Positions 53,774 through 63,305 of a DNA stretch of 64,000 bases are shown piece after piece. Source of the DNA: Pelagicoccus sp. SDUM812005. Lineage in GTDB: Bacteria > Verrucomicrobiota > Verrucomicrobiia > Opitutales > Opitutaceae. Under the pieces are notes generated by a model, which worked only from the letters and a program-made list of their open reading frames with translations, did no database searches and had not been told where the DNA came from. Each line of letters starts with the position of its first letter. Position 1 is the first letter of the stretch. Location of the stretch: NCBI RefSeq assembly GCF_031127875.1, contig NZ_JARXIA010000001.1:248001-312000 (forward strand). Reading direction: 5' to 3'. The position numbers and the translations under genes were made by a program.

Positions 53774-55177
53774 ATGTCATTTATCCACGACGATTTCCTC
53801 CTGCAGACTGACGCGGCTCGCGAGCTGTACCACAACTACGCGAAGGACGAGCCGATCTACGACTACCACTGCCACCTGCCGCCGCAAGACGTGGCGAACA
53901 ACCGCCGCTTCTCGGACCTGGCCGAGATCTGGCTGGAAGGCGACCACTACAAGTGGCGTGCCATGCGCAGCAATGGGGTGAGCGAAGCGTACTGCACCGG
54001 AGAAGCGGATCCTTACGACAAGTTCCTAGCCTGGTGCCGTACCGTGCCGCACACCTTGCGCAATCCCTTGTATCATTGGAGCCACCTTGAGTTGAAGCGC
54101 TACTTCGATATCGATGTGCTGATCAGCGAGGACACGGCCAAGGAAATCTGGGACGCGGCCAATGAGAAGCTCAAGAGCGACGATCTCAGTGCCCATGGGA
54201 TCTTGAAGAACTTCAAGGTCAAGGTGGTAGGCACGACCGACGATCCGACCGATGACCTTGCCAACCACGCGGCCATTCGTGACCAGGGATTGGATACGAA
54301 AGTGGTGCCGACCTTCCGTCCGGACAAGGCCTTGAACGTCGACCGAGCCGAGGCTTTCAACGCTTGGGTGGACAAGCTGGCGGGTGTGGTGGGAAGCGAT
54401 ATTTCCAGCCTGGCGGATCTCTTGGCGGCATTGAAGGCGCGGCATAGCTTCTTCCACGAGATGGGCGGTCGCCTGTCGGACCATGGCTTGGAGCGGTGCT
54501 ACTTCGCGGAAACCAGCGAGCAGGAAGTGTCGGCCATCTTCGACAAGGCCCGTTCCGGTTCGAACGCAACGGAAGCGGAAAAGGAAGCGTTTGCCTTTTA
54601 CGTGATGCGCGAAGTGGGTCGTTGGAATGCGGAGCGCGGTTGGACGATGCAGCTGCACGTGGGAGCGATCCGCAATAACAACTCACGCATGTTCCGTAGT
54701 CTGGGGCCGGATACCGGATTCGATTCCATTGGCGACTTCCCGCAAGTGCGCAGCATGAGCCGCTTCCTCGACAGCTTGGATACGACCGGGCAATTGCCGA
54801 AAACGGTGATCTACAATCTGAATTGGTCGGACAACTACGCGATGGCGACCATGCTGGGCAACTTTCAGGACGGCACTGTAGCGGGCAAGATCCAGCTCGG
54901 CAGCGGTTGGTGGTTCCTTGACCAGAAGGAGGGCATGATCGCTCAGATGAACGCGCTTTCGAACCTTGGGTTGCTTTCGCGTTTCGTGGGCATGCTGACG
55001 GATTCGCGTTCCTTCCTCTCGTATCCTCGCCACGAATACTTCCGTCGCATCCTTTGCGACCTGCTGGGACAAGACATGGTCAGCGGCGAGATTCCGCACG
55101 ATATGGATCTAGTCGGCGGTATGGTGAAGAACATTTGCTTCGGCAATGCGAACGAATACTTCGGCGTCTTGAAGTAA
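53774..55177 (+). CDS. uxaC: Glucuronate/galacturonate isomerase
   Basis: 467 residues, normal length. The metal-dependent amidohydrolase-like barrel opens with YDYHCHLPPQDVANNRRFSD and GDHYKWRAMRSNGV, followed by FKVKVVGTTDDPTDDLANH, the MQLHVGAIRNNN strand and GSGWWFLDQKEGM. It converts D-galacturonate to tagaturonate and D-glucuronate to fructuronate, the first step of the block. It ends the uronate gene series and is followed by a strong terminator. Confidence 0.95.
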   Translation: MSFIHDDFLLQTDAARELYHNYAKDEPIYDYHCHLPPQDVANNRRFSDLAEIWLEGDHYKWRAMRSNGVSEAYCTGEADPYDKFLAWCRTVPHTLRNPLYHWSHLELKRYFDIDVLISEDTAKEIWDAANEKLKSDDLSAHGILKNFKVKVVGTTDDPTDDLANHAAIRDQGLDTKVVPTFRPDKALNVDRAEAFNAWVDKLAGVVGSDISSLADLLAALKARHSFFHEMGGRLSDHGLERCYFAETSEQEVSAIFDKARSGSNATEAEKEAFAFYVMREVGRWNAERGWTMQLHVGAIRNNNSRMFRSLGPDTGFDSIGDFPQVRSMSRFLDSLDTTGQLPKTVIYNLNWSDNYAMATMLGNFQDGTVAGKIQLGSGWWFLDQKEGMIAQMNALSNLGLLSRFVGMLTDSRSFLSYPRHEYFRRILCDLLGQDMVSGEIPHDMDLVGGMVKNICFGNANEYFGVLK

Positions 55178-55202
55178 GCGGCGGCTCGTTCTATAACTTT
55201 TG

Positions 55203-55241
55203 GCCGAAACGGAGCGCGGAGCGCCGTTTCGGCTTTTTTTT
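55203..55241 (+). terminator. Rho-independent terminator after uxaC
   Basis: GCCGAAACGG pairs with CCGTTTCGGC around AGCGCGGAGCG, followed by TTTTTTTT. Confidence 0.92.
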
Positions 55242-55379
55242 GGTTTCGAGCCAAGGGCGATGCCATCGGCGTTGGACACGCTGTATTTCACTCGAGGAAA
55301 TGCCTGAAGAGGCTTGAGAATCGGAGGATTGTGAATGAGCGTGAGGGCATTAGTCCGCTGTCCATTCCTTAATCCTTAA

Positions 55380-58300
55380 ATGCCTGTACGACGAATCCAA
55401 CGCCGGATCTACAGCAAGCTCGCGGTGACCCTTGTCGTCGTGTCGGCGGGGTATTGCGGGGCCTTTTTTTGGCTGGTGGGTTCGCTGCAGGAGGAGGAGC
55501 TGAGTTTGCTCCCGCCTGCGATGGGACGCTACGCCGCCTTTTTCGTTTTGGGGCTGATCTTGTTAGGCGGCGCCGCGGCTTACCTTTTCCGACCGCAAGG
55601 GCGTTTGATCCAAGCTCTGGAGCTAATGGAGAAAGGGGAAGCGGGGGACTCTGAGGGTGTCTCGTCGGACGACGAGCTGATCGCCGTCGTGGAACGGCAA
55701 CGCCAGGAGCTGAAGTTTCGCAGCGACGAATTGCGCAGCTTGCTGGATGCCTTGCCGGCCTACATTTGGTTCAAGGATGACCGGAACAACATCGTTCGCG
55801 TGAACAAGGCGGCGGCGGAATCGACGGGATTGTCGATCGAAGAGCTGGAAGGCAAGGCGGTGAAGGATGTGTTTCCCGATGAGGCTGACGCCTATTTTGA
55901 GGACGACAGGGCCGTGATCGAAAGCGGGGTTCCCAAGCTCGGCTACATCGAGACTTATACGCCGGAGAAAGGGAAGGCTCGGACTATTCGGACGGATAAG
56001 ATTCCGTATGTCGATACGGACGGGAAGGTGACGGGGGTCGTGGCCTTGGTGACGGATATTAGCGAGTTGGTAGACCTGCAGGAGGAGCGGCAGGCCAGCG
56101 AGCGCTTGATTCGGCGGCTGGTGGAGATCGGGAATTGGGAGTCGAGCGACGTGTACGAGCGGATCGCGGCGGCCTTGAAGGATACCTGCGAAACCTTAGG
56201 GATGAAGACGGGGGTTCTGTCGGAGATTTCTGGAGACAGCTATTCGGTAAGGGAAGTGTACGACGAGAGGGGGCTGCTCTCGGTGGGAGATTGCTTCAAG
56301 CTGAGCGAGGTTTATTGCAATATCCTGATGAAGGCGGGGCGGAGTATCGCATCGAACCACGTGGGCGAATCTGAGTGGGCGGAGATGGATTGCTACAAGA
56401 CGCTTGGCTTGGAGAGTTATATCGCGTCGCCGATCCGAATGGGCGGTGAGATTACGGGTACGATTAACTTCAGCGCTCCGGAGGCGCGGGCGAAGCCGTT
56501 TACGGCCTTCGAGATCGATGCGGTGCGGCTGCTTTCCAATTGGATCGAGGGGCTTTTGCGGCAGGAGGAAATCGTCGCCCAGCTCAATCGCCAAAAGGCT
56601 GAGTTGCGCTTGATTTTGGATACGACGCCGAGCCAGATTTGGTTTAAGGACAGCGAGAATCGTATCTTGCGAGCGAACCGAGCGGCGGCGTCGTACCTAG
56701 GGAAGACAGTCGAGGAGGTTGAAGGAAAGACTGCTGGCGAGCTGATGCCAGAGGAATCGGCTCGCTCCTGGGAGGAAGAGCGAGAGGTGCTGGAGAGCGG
56801 CGAGCCTTTGCTGGGGCGGGTACGTTCGAAGGTGGCGGAGAGCGGGCAGAGAGTGTGGCACCGCTACGATAGGTTGCCCTACGAATTGGAGAACAGCCAG
56901 CGAGGCGTGATCGTGGTAGTCAGCGAGATTACGGAACTGGTGGAGAGCCAGAACGCGGCTCGGGAGGCGGACGAGCGATTTCGCGTTGCGGTCGAAGAGG
57001 CTCCGATGGGGATGCTGCTAGTCGATTCCGGTTTGAGGGTGATCTTGGTTAACCGGGAAGCTGAAAGGATTTTTGGATACGAGCGGAAGACGCTTCTCTG
57101 GCGATCTGTGGATCGGCTTTTGGGCGGTCGGGTGGTGACCGCTTTGGAGTGTTTGTTCGACGCGGACGGGAAGGTCGAGGAACAGGTTCGCCTCGGCGCG
57201 GACGGGGAGTTGCAGATCAGCCGGAATGACGAGTCCACCTTGCCGGTCGAGGTTATGCTCAGTCCGTATTCATTATCCGAAGACAGCTATGCCATGGTAT
57301 CGGTTCTGGATATCTCAGAACGGGTCGAGTCCCAGAAGGCGTTGCAGGACAGCGAGGAACGTTTTCAGCTGGCGGCCGAGGGGGCCAGCGTCGGGATCTG
57401 GGATTGGTTCGACGTGGATGGGGTGGAGGCCTGGTGGTCGCCGCGATTCTACGAACTGATCGGCTATGATCCGGGCGAATTGGAGCCGACTTTGGAGACC
57501 TTCAAGGGCTTGCTCCACCCGACCGACCGGGAGAGCGCCTTCGCCGCAGTGGAGAAGAGCTTCCAGGATGGGACGCCCTTTGCGGCTGACTATCGGCTGC
57601 GTTGCAAGAACGGGGAGTACCGCTGGTTTCTAGGGAGCGGAATGGTTTCGTTCGACGCGAAGGGCGTGCCGCGGCGCATGACCGGCACCATTCAGGATAT
57701 CAACGACAGAAAGGAGGCCGAGGAGGAACTTTCCAAAGTGGTTACGGATTTGAAGCGGGCGAACGAGGAGCTGTCCGATTTCGCTTTTCTCAGTTCCCAC
57801 GATTTGCAGGAGCCGTTGCGGACGATCTCCAGCTTCCTTCTTTTGCTGAAGGAAAGGTACGGGCAAGAGCTCGACGCAGACGCCAACGAGTACATGGATT
57901 TTACCCTGGTGGCGGCGAAGCGTTTGCAGAACATGATCCGCAGTTTGCTGAATTATTGCAGGCTGGATGCTCGGGAGCGGGTCGAGTCGCTGTTCAGCTT
58001 GCAGGAGGCGCTTGAAATGGCCTTGGGCGATCTGGCGAAGCGAATCGAGGAAAGGGGAGCGGAGATTGAGGTGAGCGAGCGCTTGGGCGAGGTGTACGGC
58101 GATATCGATCAGGTGTCGCTGGTATTCCAAAACTTGATCGGAAATGCCCTCAAGTTCAACCGGAGCGGCAAGCCGAAGGTCCAGGTGGGCTGCCGCAGGG
58201 TTTCGTCGGCGGAAATCGCTCGGGAAGGGCTGGAGGCCTGTGACTATACGGTAGTATCGGTAAAGGACAATGGGATCGGCATCCGGGAAAAGTATCAAAA

Positions 58301-58478
58301 GAAGATTTTTTCGATCTTTCAGAAGCTGCATCCAAGCGGTGAATACGAGGGGAGCGGGATCGGTTTGAGCATGGTGCAGAAGATCATGCAGCGGCATAAC
58401 GGCTTCGTTTGGCTCGAGTCCGAAGAGGGGAAGGGAGCTTGCTTCTACCTGGCCTTTCCTATTCGCTCTCGTGACTAG
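55380..58478 (+). CDS. Multi-PAS/GAF sensor histidine kinase with HDLQEPLR-type H-box
   Basis: 1032 residues. Two membrane helices lie at about 12–32 and 50–70. Then come PAS domains (about 115–240, 400–525, 535–650 and 655–785) with a GAF domain (about 245–395), a DHp helix with [17 protein letters not shown] (phospho-accepting H), and a HATPase domain. The last has an N-box ([10 protein letters not shown]) and G-boxes ([15 protein letters not shown]). The HDLQEPLR form is that of phytochrome-like kinases, but the GAF lacks a recognisable chromophore cysteine motif. There is no receiver. The response regulator 84 bases downstream is the obvious partner. Confidence 0.92.
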   Translation: MPVRRIQRRIYSKLAVTLVVVSAGYCGAFFWLVGSLQEEELSLLPPAMGRYAAFFVLGLILLGGAAAYLFRPQGRLIQALELMEKGEAGDSEGVSSDDELIAVVERQRQELKFRSDELRSLLDALPAYIWFKDDRNNIVRVNKAAAESTGLSIEELEGKAVKDVFPDEADAYFEDDRAVIESGVPKLGYIETYTPEKGKARTIRTDKIPYVDTDGKVTGVVALVTDISELVDLQEERQASERLIRRLVEIGNWESSDVYERIAAALKDTCETLGMKTGVLSEISGDSYSVREVYDERGLLSVGDCFKLSEVYCNILMKAGRSIASNHVGESEWAEMDCYKTLGLESYIASPIRMGGEITGTINFSAPEARAKPFTAFEIDAVRLLSNWIEGLLRQEEIVAQLNRQKAELRLILDTTPSQIWFKDSENRILRANRAAASYLGKTVEEVEGKTAGELMPEESARSWEEEREVLESGEPLLGRVRSKVAESGQRVWHRYDRLPYELENSQRGVIVVVSEITELVESQNAAREADERFRVAVEEAPMGMLLVDSGLRVILVNREAERIFGYERKTLLWRSVDRLLGGRVVTALECLFDADGKVEEQVRLGADGELQISRNDESTLPVEVMLSPYSLSEDSYAMVSVLDISERVESQKALQDSEERFQLAAEGASVGIWDWFDVDGVEAWWSPRFYELIGYDPGELEPTLETFKGLLHPTDRESAFAAVEKSFQDGTPFAADYRLRCKNGEYRWFLGSGMVSFDAKGVPRRMTGTIQDINDRKEAEEELSKVVTDLKRANEELSDFAFLSSHDLQEPLRTISSFLLLLKERYGQELDADANEYMDFTLVAAKRLQNMIRSLLNYCRLDARERVESLFSLQEALEMALGDLAKRIEERGAEIEVSERLGEVYGDIDQVSLVFQNLIGNALKFNRSGKPKVQVGCRRVSSAEIAREGLEACDYTVVSVKDNGIGIREKYQKKIFSIFQKLHPSGEYEGSGIGLSMVQKIMQRHNGFVWLESEEGKGACFYLAFPIRSRD

Positions 58479-58561
58479 CTTTTTTACAGAGTTTGGCTTA
58501 TTGTGCCCAAGATTGTCACCCAGACTTGACTAGAAGATCCATAGAGGAGAAACAGCGAATT

Positions 58562-59014
58562 ATGACTGAAAAGGGACGTCCCATCGAAATGCTTCTTGTT
58601 GAAGACAATGAGGCCGATATTCGATTAACCCAAATCGCTCTGCAGCAGGCGAAATTGGAAAATCGACTTCATGTGGTCCGGGACGGCGAGCAGGCCCTGG
58701 CGTTTCTGAAGCGGGAGGGCGAGTACGCGGACGCGGTTCGCCCGGATTTGCTGTTGCTGGACTTGAACCTGCCGAAGGTGAGCGGGGCTGAGGTGCTGAA
58801 GGAAATCCGCGAGAATCCTCAGCTGAAGACCTTGCCGGTGGTGATCTTGACGACTTCCGATGCGGACAAGGACATCTACGAAAGCTACGAGCTGCATGCG
58901 AATTGCTACATTACCAAGCCGGTGGACTTGAGGAAGTTCATGGGCGTGGTGGAGATGATCGAGGACTTTTGGTCCCGAGTGGCGAACTTGCCTTCCGGGC
59001 CTCCCAAGGACTAG
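58562..59014 (+). CDS. Rcp1-like single-domain response regulator
   Basis: 150 residues forming only a receiver. It has the acidic pair ([13 protein letters not shown]), the phosphorylatable D ([14 protein letters not shown]), T in LTTSDADKD and K in [11 protein letters not shown]. The [20 protein letters not shown] pattern is that of the Rcp1 family, the partners of phytochrome-type kinases. There is no DNA-binding output domain. Start is the ATG at 58562, with a purine-rich GAGGAG twelve bases before. Adjacent to the PAS/GAF kinase and closed by a terminator. Confidence 0.92.
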   Translation: MTEKGRPIEMLLVEDNEADIRLTQIALQQAKLENRLHVVRDGEQALAFLKREGEYADAVRPDLLLLDLNLPKVSGAEVLKEIRENPQLKTLPVVILTTSDADKDIYESYELHANCYITKPVDLRKFMGVVEMIEDFWSRVANLPSGPPKD

Positions 59015-59047
59015 GCCTGAGGAGACAGTTCACGGGTTGGGAAGCAG

Positions 59048-59077
59048 GAGGGATGGGCGGCAGCCGATCCCTCTTTT
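59048..59077 (+). terminator. Rho-independent terminator after the receiver gene
   Basis: GAGGGAT pairs with ATCCCTC across GGGCGGCAGCCG, followed by TTTT. Confidence 0.75.
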
Positions 59078-59175
59078 AGTTCTACCCCAAACAGTATTAA
59101 ATCGCCCTTAACCGGCGCCCGACGGCCCAGAGGCAGGGGGCGCATCGAAGAGCTTCCGCCTGAGGGTGGAGGCGC

Positions 59176-60030
59176 TTAGAGGGAAGCGATTTCGGCCCGT
59201 ACAGCTGCGGCTTCGCTGGCGCGGCCGAGCTTGTCCAGGATCTTGGCTTTCAGCTCGTAGGTTTCCGGCAGCTTGCGGCCCACCCAAGGGCGGCTGATGG
59301 CGATCTCGGACCATTCGAGGGCGAGCTCGAGCTCGAGGTCGTTGGCGAGCAGGTAGTTGGCGGCGTCCATGATGTTTTGGTAGCGAAAGCCGTGGGCGTT
59401 GCGCATTTGCTGCTTGAGGGAGGCGAGGACGATGGCGTCGGTGTCGACCGAAATCTTGATAGGGATGCTTTTCTTTTCCCAATCGAGGGAGAGCACGGCG
59501 CTGGACTTTGTGATATCGGAAAAGCTGTAGCTGAGTTGCTCCTGGTGGGGGCGGGGCTGCGATTTCACTTTCACCCGTAGAGCGTCCTTAGCGGGGTCGT
59601 AGAAGTAGCTGCCCCAGGACTGGTAGTCTTTGGAGAAGATAACCGTTACGTCTCCGGATGCTTCCACGATGAGGTGGAGTCCGTAGCTTCCGGCGGGGAT
59701 CGCTTTTCCCTCCACCTTGGCGTCGTGTTCGAAGGTGACTACGGTGTTTTCGTTGGCTCCGGCTCGCCAGGGGGCTGCCTCGTCTTCGCCGGTCCAGCCT
59801 AGGTTGGTGAGTCCGTAGGGGACGAGCTCGCCCCAGATGGGGCGACCGTTTACGCTAGGACGGCTGTAGCTGACTGAAATCTCGGTGATGCCCACGGTTT
59901 GCGTAACCGAAGCGGCGGGGCTGGCCTGGGGAAGGATAGCCATTTGGGCAAACGCGGTCGAGGCGCTGAGGGCGGCGAGGCAAGACAGCAAAAGGGTGCC
60001 GAGGAGGCGCGAAGTAGGGATTCGAATCAT
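59176..60030 (-). CDS. Secreted DUF2911-domain protein
   Basis: 284 residues with a signal peptide (LLSCLAALSASTAFAQ). The DUF2911 beta-sandwich (about 35–180; ISVSYSRPSVNGRPIWGELVPYG, WRAGANENTVVTFEHD and IPAGSYGLHLI) is followed by a helical tail with repeat-like segments (about 210–284). Function unknown; often found in Bacteroidota and Verrucomicrobiota. No operon partner is obvious; it converges on the receiver-gene end. Confidence 0.85.
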   Translation of the reverse strand: MIRIPTSRLLGTLLLSCLAALSASTAFAQMAILPQASPAASVTQTVGITEISVSYSRPSVNGRPIWGELVPYGLTNLGWTGEDEAAPWRAGANENTVVTFEHDAKVEGKAIPAGSYGLHLIVEASGDVTVIFSKDYQSWGSYFYDPAKDALRVKVKSQPRPHQEQLSYSFSDITKSSAVLSLDWEKKSIPIKISVDTDAIVLASLKQQMRNAHGFRYQNIMDAANYLLANDLELELALEWSEIAISRPWVGRKLPETYELKAKILDKLGRASEAAAVRAEIASL

Positions 60031-60185
60031 AGATTGCGAGGCGTTTGGGTTAGAAAGGGTAGGGTCTAGGGAACGAACGAGTGAAATACCCTAAGTTTTG
60101 CAAAAAATCCTTCCAGATTTAAAGGCAGGTTTGCTGCGCCTTTGAGCCGTTGGCTGTAGTGGGAAACGACTTACACAGAAAGGTC

Positions 60186-63100
60186 CTAAACGGCTTCGTT
60201 TTCCCGCTTGTAGTTGCGAATGGCGTCTTGAACTTCCTTGACTGCAAGTTGGACTGCGGGAAAGCAGCTTTCGGCGGCTTGCAGGCGATTTTCCAGACAG
60301 TGCTCTTCCATCTTTTGCGAGATGGAGGAAAGGCGGGAGGCTCCCATCTCAGCGGCGCTGCCGCGGATACGGTGGGCGTAGAAGCGCACGTCCTCCTCGG
60401 TGTCGGCGAACTGGAGGGCTCTGCCGAGGAGATGCAGGTTGTCTTCGATGCTCTCGTCGAAAATCTCCAGCATTTCGATGATGGCGGAATGGTTTCCTCG
60501 GTAGACCTTGCGGATCTTATCCATGTCGAGGGGCAAGGTTTTCTGGCCTGTAGGTTTAGGGGCAGCTTGTCGACCTTTGACGCTCCAGGACTCGAGCATG
60601 CGGGCGAGGTCCCTCGGGTCGACGGGTTTGGCCATGTAGTCGTTCATACCGGCGCTTTCGCATTTTTCGCGATCTCCGGTCATGGCGTTGGCGGTGAGGG
60701 CGATAATGGGGGCTTCGACGTTTAAGGGACCGGACTCGCCGGCTCGGATGCGTTTGGTCGTTTCGTAGCCGTCCATTTCGGGCATCATACAGTCCATGAA
60801 GATCAGGTCGTAGCGGTCGCTTTGGGTTTTTTCCAATGCTTCGGTGCCGCTGGCGGCGGTGTCGGGTTTGATGCCGTGCCGTTGCGTCATCATTTTGGAG
60901 GCGATGAGGCGGTTGGTGAAATTGTCGTCTACGATTAAGATGCGGAGGTGGGCGTAGCTCTTGTTTTCGCTGCTCTCCTTGCCGCGTGGGGTCTTGCACG
61001 AGGGAGAGGCGTCGAGAGCTTCGAGGAGTTTGCGAGGGCTGAGCGGCTTGCTGAGGCGCTTATGGGCTTGCTGCGCATGAGCCTCGGTGAGGTCTGCTCC
61101 GACTCCGTTGATTTCGATCAGGGAGTAATTTTCTGCCAGATCGATTGCGGGCTGGATTGTCTCCCAGCTCGTTTCCTTCCTGTTGCCCCATTGGGTGTCC
61201 AGGATTACAAAGTCGAAACGGGGGAGTTGCGCATCTCCTCCGCTCCAGGTGAAGGTTTCGAGCCCCCAGTGCTTGAGATGGATTTCGGCTGTCTGCTTGG
61301 TATGCGAATCGGGCGCGACCAGGAGAACGTTTTTCCCCTTCAGGGAGGCTTTATCGAATCTACTTTTCGCGATAGGTCCGGATCTTGGTATCTCGAATGA
61401 AAAGGTGGAACCCGATCCGATTTGGCTTTCTACGGAAATGCTTCCTCCCATTAATTCGACGAGTTTTTTGCAGATGGACAAGCCTAGGCCCGTGCCGCCA
61501 AACTTGCGGGTGGTGCTCGCGTTCTCTTGCGTAAAGCTGCTGAAGATTTCCTGAGCGTTTTCCTGCTTTAGACCGACACCTGTATCCGTAACCGAGATAC
61601 GGTAGGAGTGGCTTGTCATCTCTAAAGCAACCGCGACGAAGCCATGTTCGGTGAACTTGATGGCGTTTCCTATCAGGTTTGAGACGATTTGCCTGATGCG
61701 TACCGGGTCGCCCGTAAGTTTATGCTGGATACCGGGCGCGCAGTGGATCGCGAGGTCGATTTGCTTGTTGTGGGCCGTGGTGGCATGGAGGTCGCAAACG
61801 CTTTCGATGAGTTGCATGCCATCGAACTCGATGGATTCCAATTCCATCTTTCCGGCTTCGATCTTGGAGAAGTCTAGGATGTCGTTGATTAGGACTAGCA
61901 GGTCGTCGGCACTGTTCTTAGCGGTTTGCAGCAATTCGACCTTATCGCTGGGCAAGTCTTCTTCCAGGAGGTGAAGAACGCCGATGAGCCCGTTCATGGG
62001 GGTACGAATTTCGTGGCTCATGGTCGCGAGGAACTGAGCCTTGGCCCTAGCAGCCTTCTCCGCATCGAACTTCGCTTTCTGGGCGAGTTGCAAGGCGTGC
62101 TCTATTTCCGAGTTTTTCTTGAGCATGTTGAACTCGGCTTCCTTCAGCGCTGTAATGTCAGTACGGATACTGACGTAGCGCTCGATCTCGCCTTTTTCGT
62201 TCTTGAAAGCGGCGATGGTCGTGTTGCCCCAGTAGAAGTTCCCGTCTTTGGTTCGGTTTCGAATCTCGCCGTGCCAGTAGCCCCTTTTGTCGACCTGGCG
62301 GTACATGTGCTTCCAAAATTCGACGGGGTGTAGCCTGCTGTTGAGTATCCTGTGGTCTTGTCCGATCAGCTCGTCCTGGGAGTAACCGCTGATTTCGCAG
62401 AATGCCCTGTTGGCGTAGGTTATTCGTCCGCGGACATCGGTTTCGCTGACGATGGCGTGGTGATCGAGCGTGTCCTTCTGGAAGAGGAGGTCGCGGGTGA
62501 GCTCGGCGGCCTTGCGGTTTTGCTCGATGATCGTTTGGAAGGTGTTTTCGAGGTGCCGGGCCAGTTGTCCGATTTCGTTGTCGGGCAGGTCGGGGGTGCG
62601 GAACGGCTGGCCGTCTCCGAAGTGGGAGTCGAGGCCGTTGGCGATGGACTGCAGCGGTTGCAGAACCTTTCGCTTAAGGAGGATAAAGACGCATACGAGA
62701 AGGACGAGGACGCTTGCTGATGCCGCTGCGGTATTGAGATAGACGAGCGTGGCGCCCAGAGGCTGGCCTGCTCCGTGGTCGAGGGAGATGAGGACGCGGC
62801 CGTAGACGGTGGATAGGCTTTCCGATTCCCAGCGGCTTAGGTCGACTTGGTCGCAGAAGGTGAGAGTCTGGGATTGGGAGTCCTCATAGAATACTCCGGG
62901 GGAAAGATCGAGTATGGCTTGGTCGAGGGGGTGCCGTGTTAGTGTTTTGAAAGTGGATACGCTTTTGCCAATGGCAACGAGGTTGGTGGATGCCACTAGA
63001 GTCCCTTGGGGATCTTTTACGATGTGGATGGAGTGGATATTGGAGTGTCCGCCGAGGGAGGTTACGAAGCGGTTCAATTGGTGCAGGTCCGGAACGGTCT

Positions 63101-63305
63101 GGACCGCGTAGGTGATGGCGTGGGCGATGGAGCGGGCCTCGTTCTTTTGTAGCTCGAGGGACCGTTGGTTGCTCGTGTAGGTGGCGACAGCGACAATGCC
63201 TGCGAAAAGCAGGAGGGCAGTCGCGAACACGGGCACGAGAATGCTTCTTCCTAAAGAGGAAGCGTTGCCTTGGGTAATCGCTTGGCCTTTGGGTAGTTTG
63301 ATCAT
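60186..63305 (-). CDS. Hybrid histidine kinase with sensor region, HAMP, PAS, receiver and HPt
   Basis: 1039 residues from the ATG at 63305. Two membrane helices lie at about 18–40 and 205–227 around a ~165-residue periplasmic segment. These are followed by HAMP, PAS (about 280–400; ITYANRAFCEISGYS), HisKA (FLATMSHEIRTPMNG) and HATPase (NLIGNAIKF; DTGVGL; GGTGLGLSI). A first receiver-like stretch is degenerate (LLVAPDS, FVILDTQWG). The second receiver is intact (LIVDDN, FMDCMMPEMDG, LTAN, MAKP). The HPt has AHRIRGSAAEMGA. A phosphorelay output must exist elsewhere. The start is set by the four-base overlap with the binding-protein gene. Confidence 0.93.
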   Translation of the reverse strand: MIKLPKGQAITQGNASSLGRSILVPVFATALLLFAGIVAVATYTSNQRSLELQKNEARSIAHAITYAVQTVPDLHQLNRFVTSLGGHSNIHSIHIVKDPQGTLVASTNLVAIGKSVSTFKTLTRHPLDQAILDLSPGVFYEDSQSQTLTFCDQVDLSRWESESLSTVYGRVLISLDHGAGQPLGATLVYLNTAAASASVLVLLVCVFILLKRKVLQPLQSIANGLDSHFGDGQPFRTPDLPDNEIGQLARHLENTFQTIIEQNRKAAELTRDLLFQKDTLDHHAIVSETDVRGRITYANRAFCEISGYSQDELIGQDHRILNSRLHPVEFWKHMYRQVDKRGYWHGEIRNRTKDGNFYWGNTTIAAFKNEKGEIERYVSIRTDITALKEAEFNMLKKNSEIEHALQLAQKAKFDAEKAARAKAQFLATMSHEIRTPMNGLIGVLHLLEEDLPSDKVELLQTAKNSADDLLVLINDILDFSKIEAGKMELESIEFDGMQLIESVCDLHATTAHNKQIDLAIHCAPGIQHKLTGDPVRIRQIVSNLIGNAIKFTEHGFVAVALEMTSHSYRISVTDTGVGLKQENAQEIFSSFTQENASTTRKFGGTGLGLSICKKLVELMGGSISVESQIGSGSTFSFEIPRSGPIAKSRFDKASLKGKNVLLVAPDSHTKQTAEIHLKHWGLETFTWSGGDAQLPRFDFVILDTQWGNRKETSWETIQPAIDLAENYSLIEINGVGADLTEAHAQQAHKRLSKPLSPRKLLEALDASPSCKTPRGKESSENKSYAHLRILIVDDNFTNRLIASKMMTQRHGIKPDTAASGTEALEKTQSDRYDLIFMDCMMPEMDGYETTKRIRAGESGPLNVEAPIIALTANAMTGDREKCESAGMNDYMAKPVDPRDLARMLESWSVKGRQAAPKPTGQKTLPLDMDKIRKVYRGNHSAIIEMLEIFDESIEDNLHLLGRALQFADTEEDVRFYAHRIRGSAAEMGASRLSSISQKMEEHCLENRLQAAESCFPAVQLAVKEVQDAIRNYKRENEAV

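Noticed and set aside
60120-60143. AAAGGC…GCCTTT hairpin as the terminator of the hybrid kinase gene
   Set aside because: Only six paired bases and no following T tract in the needed direction.
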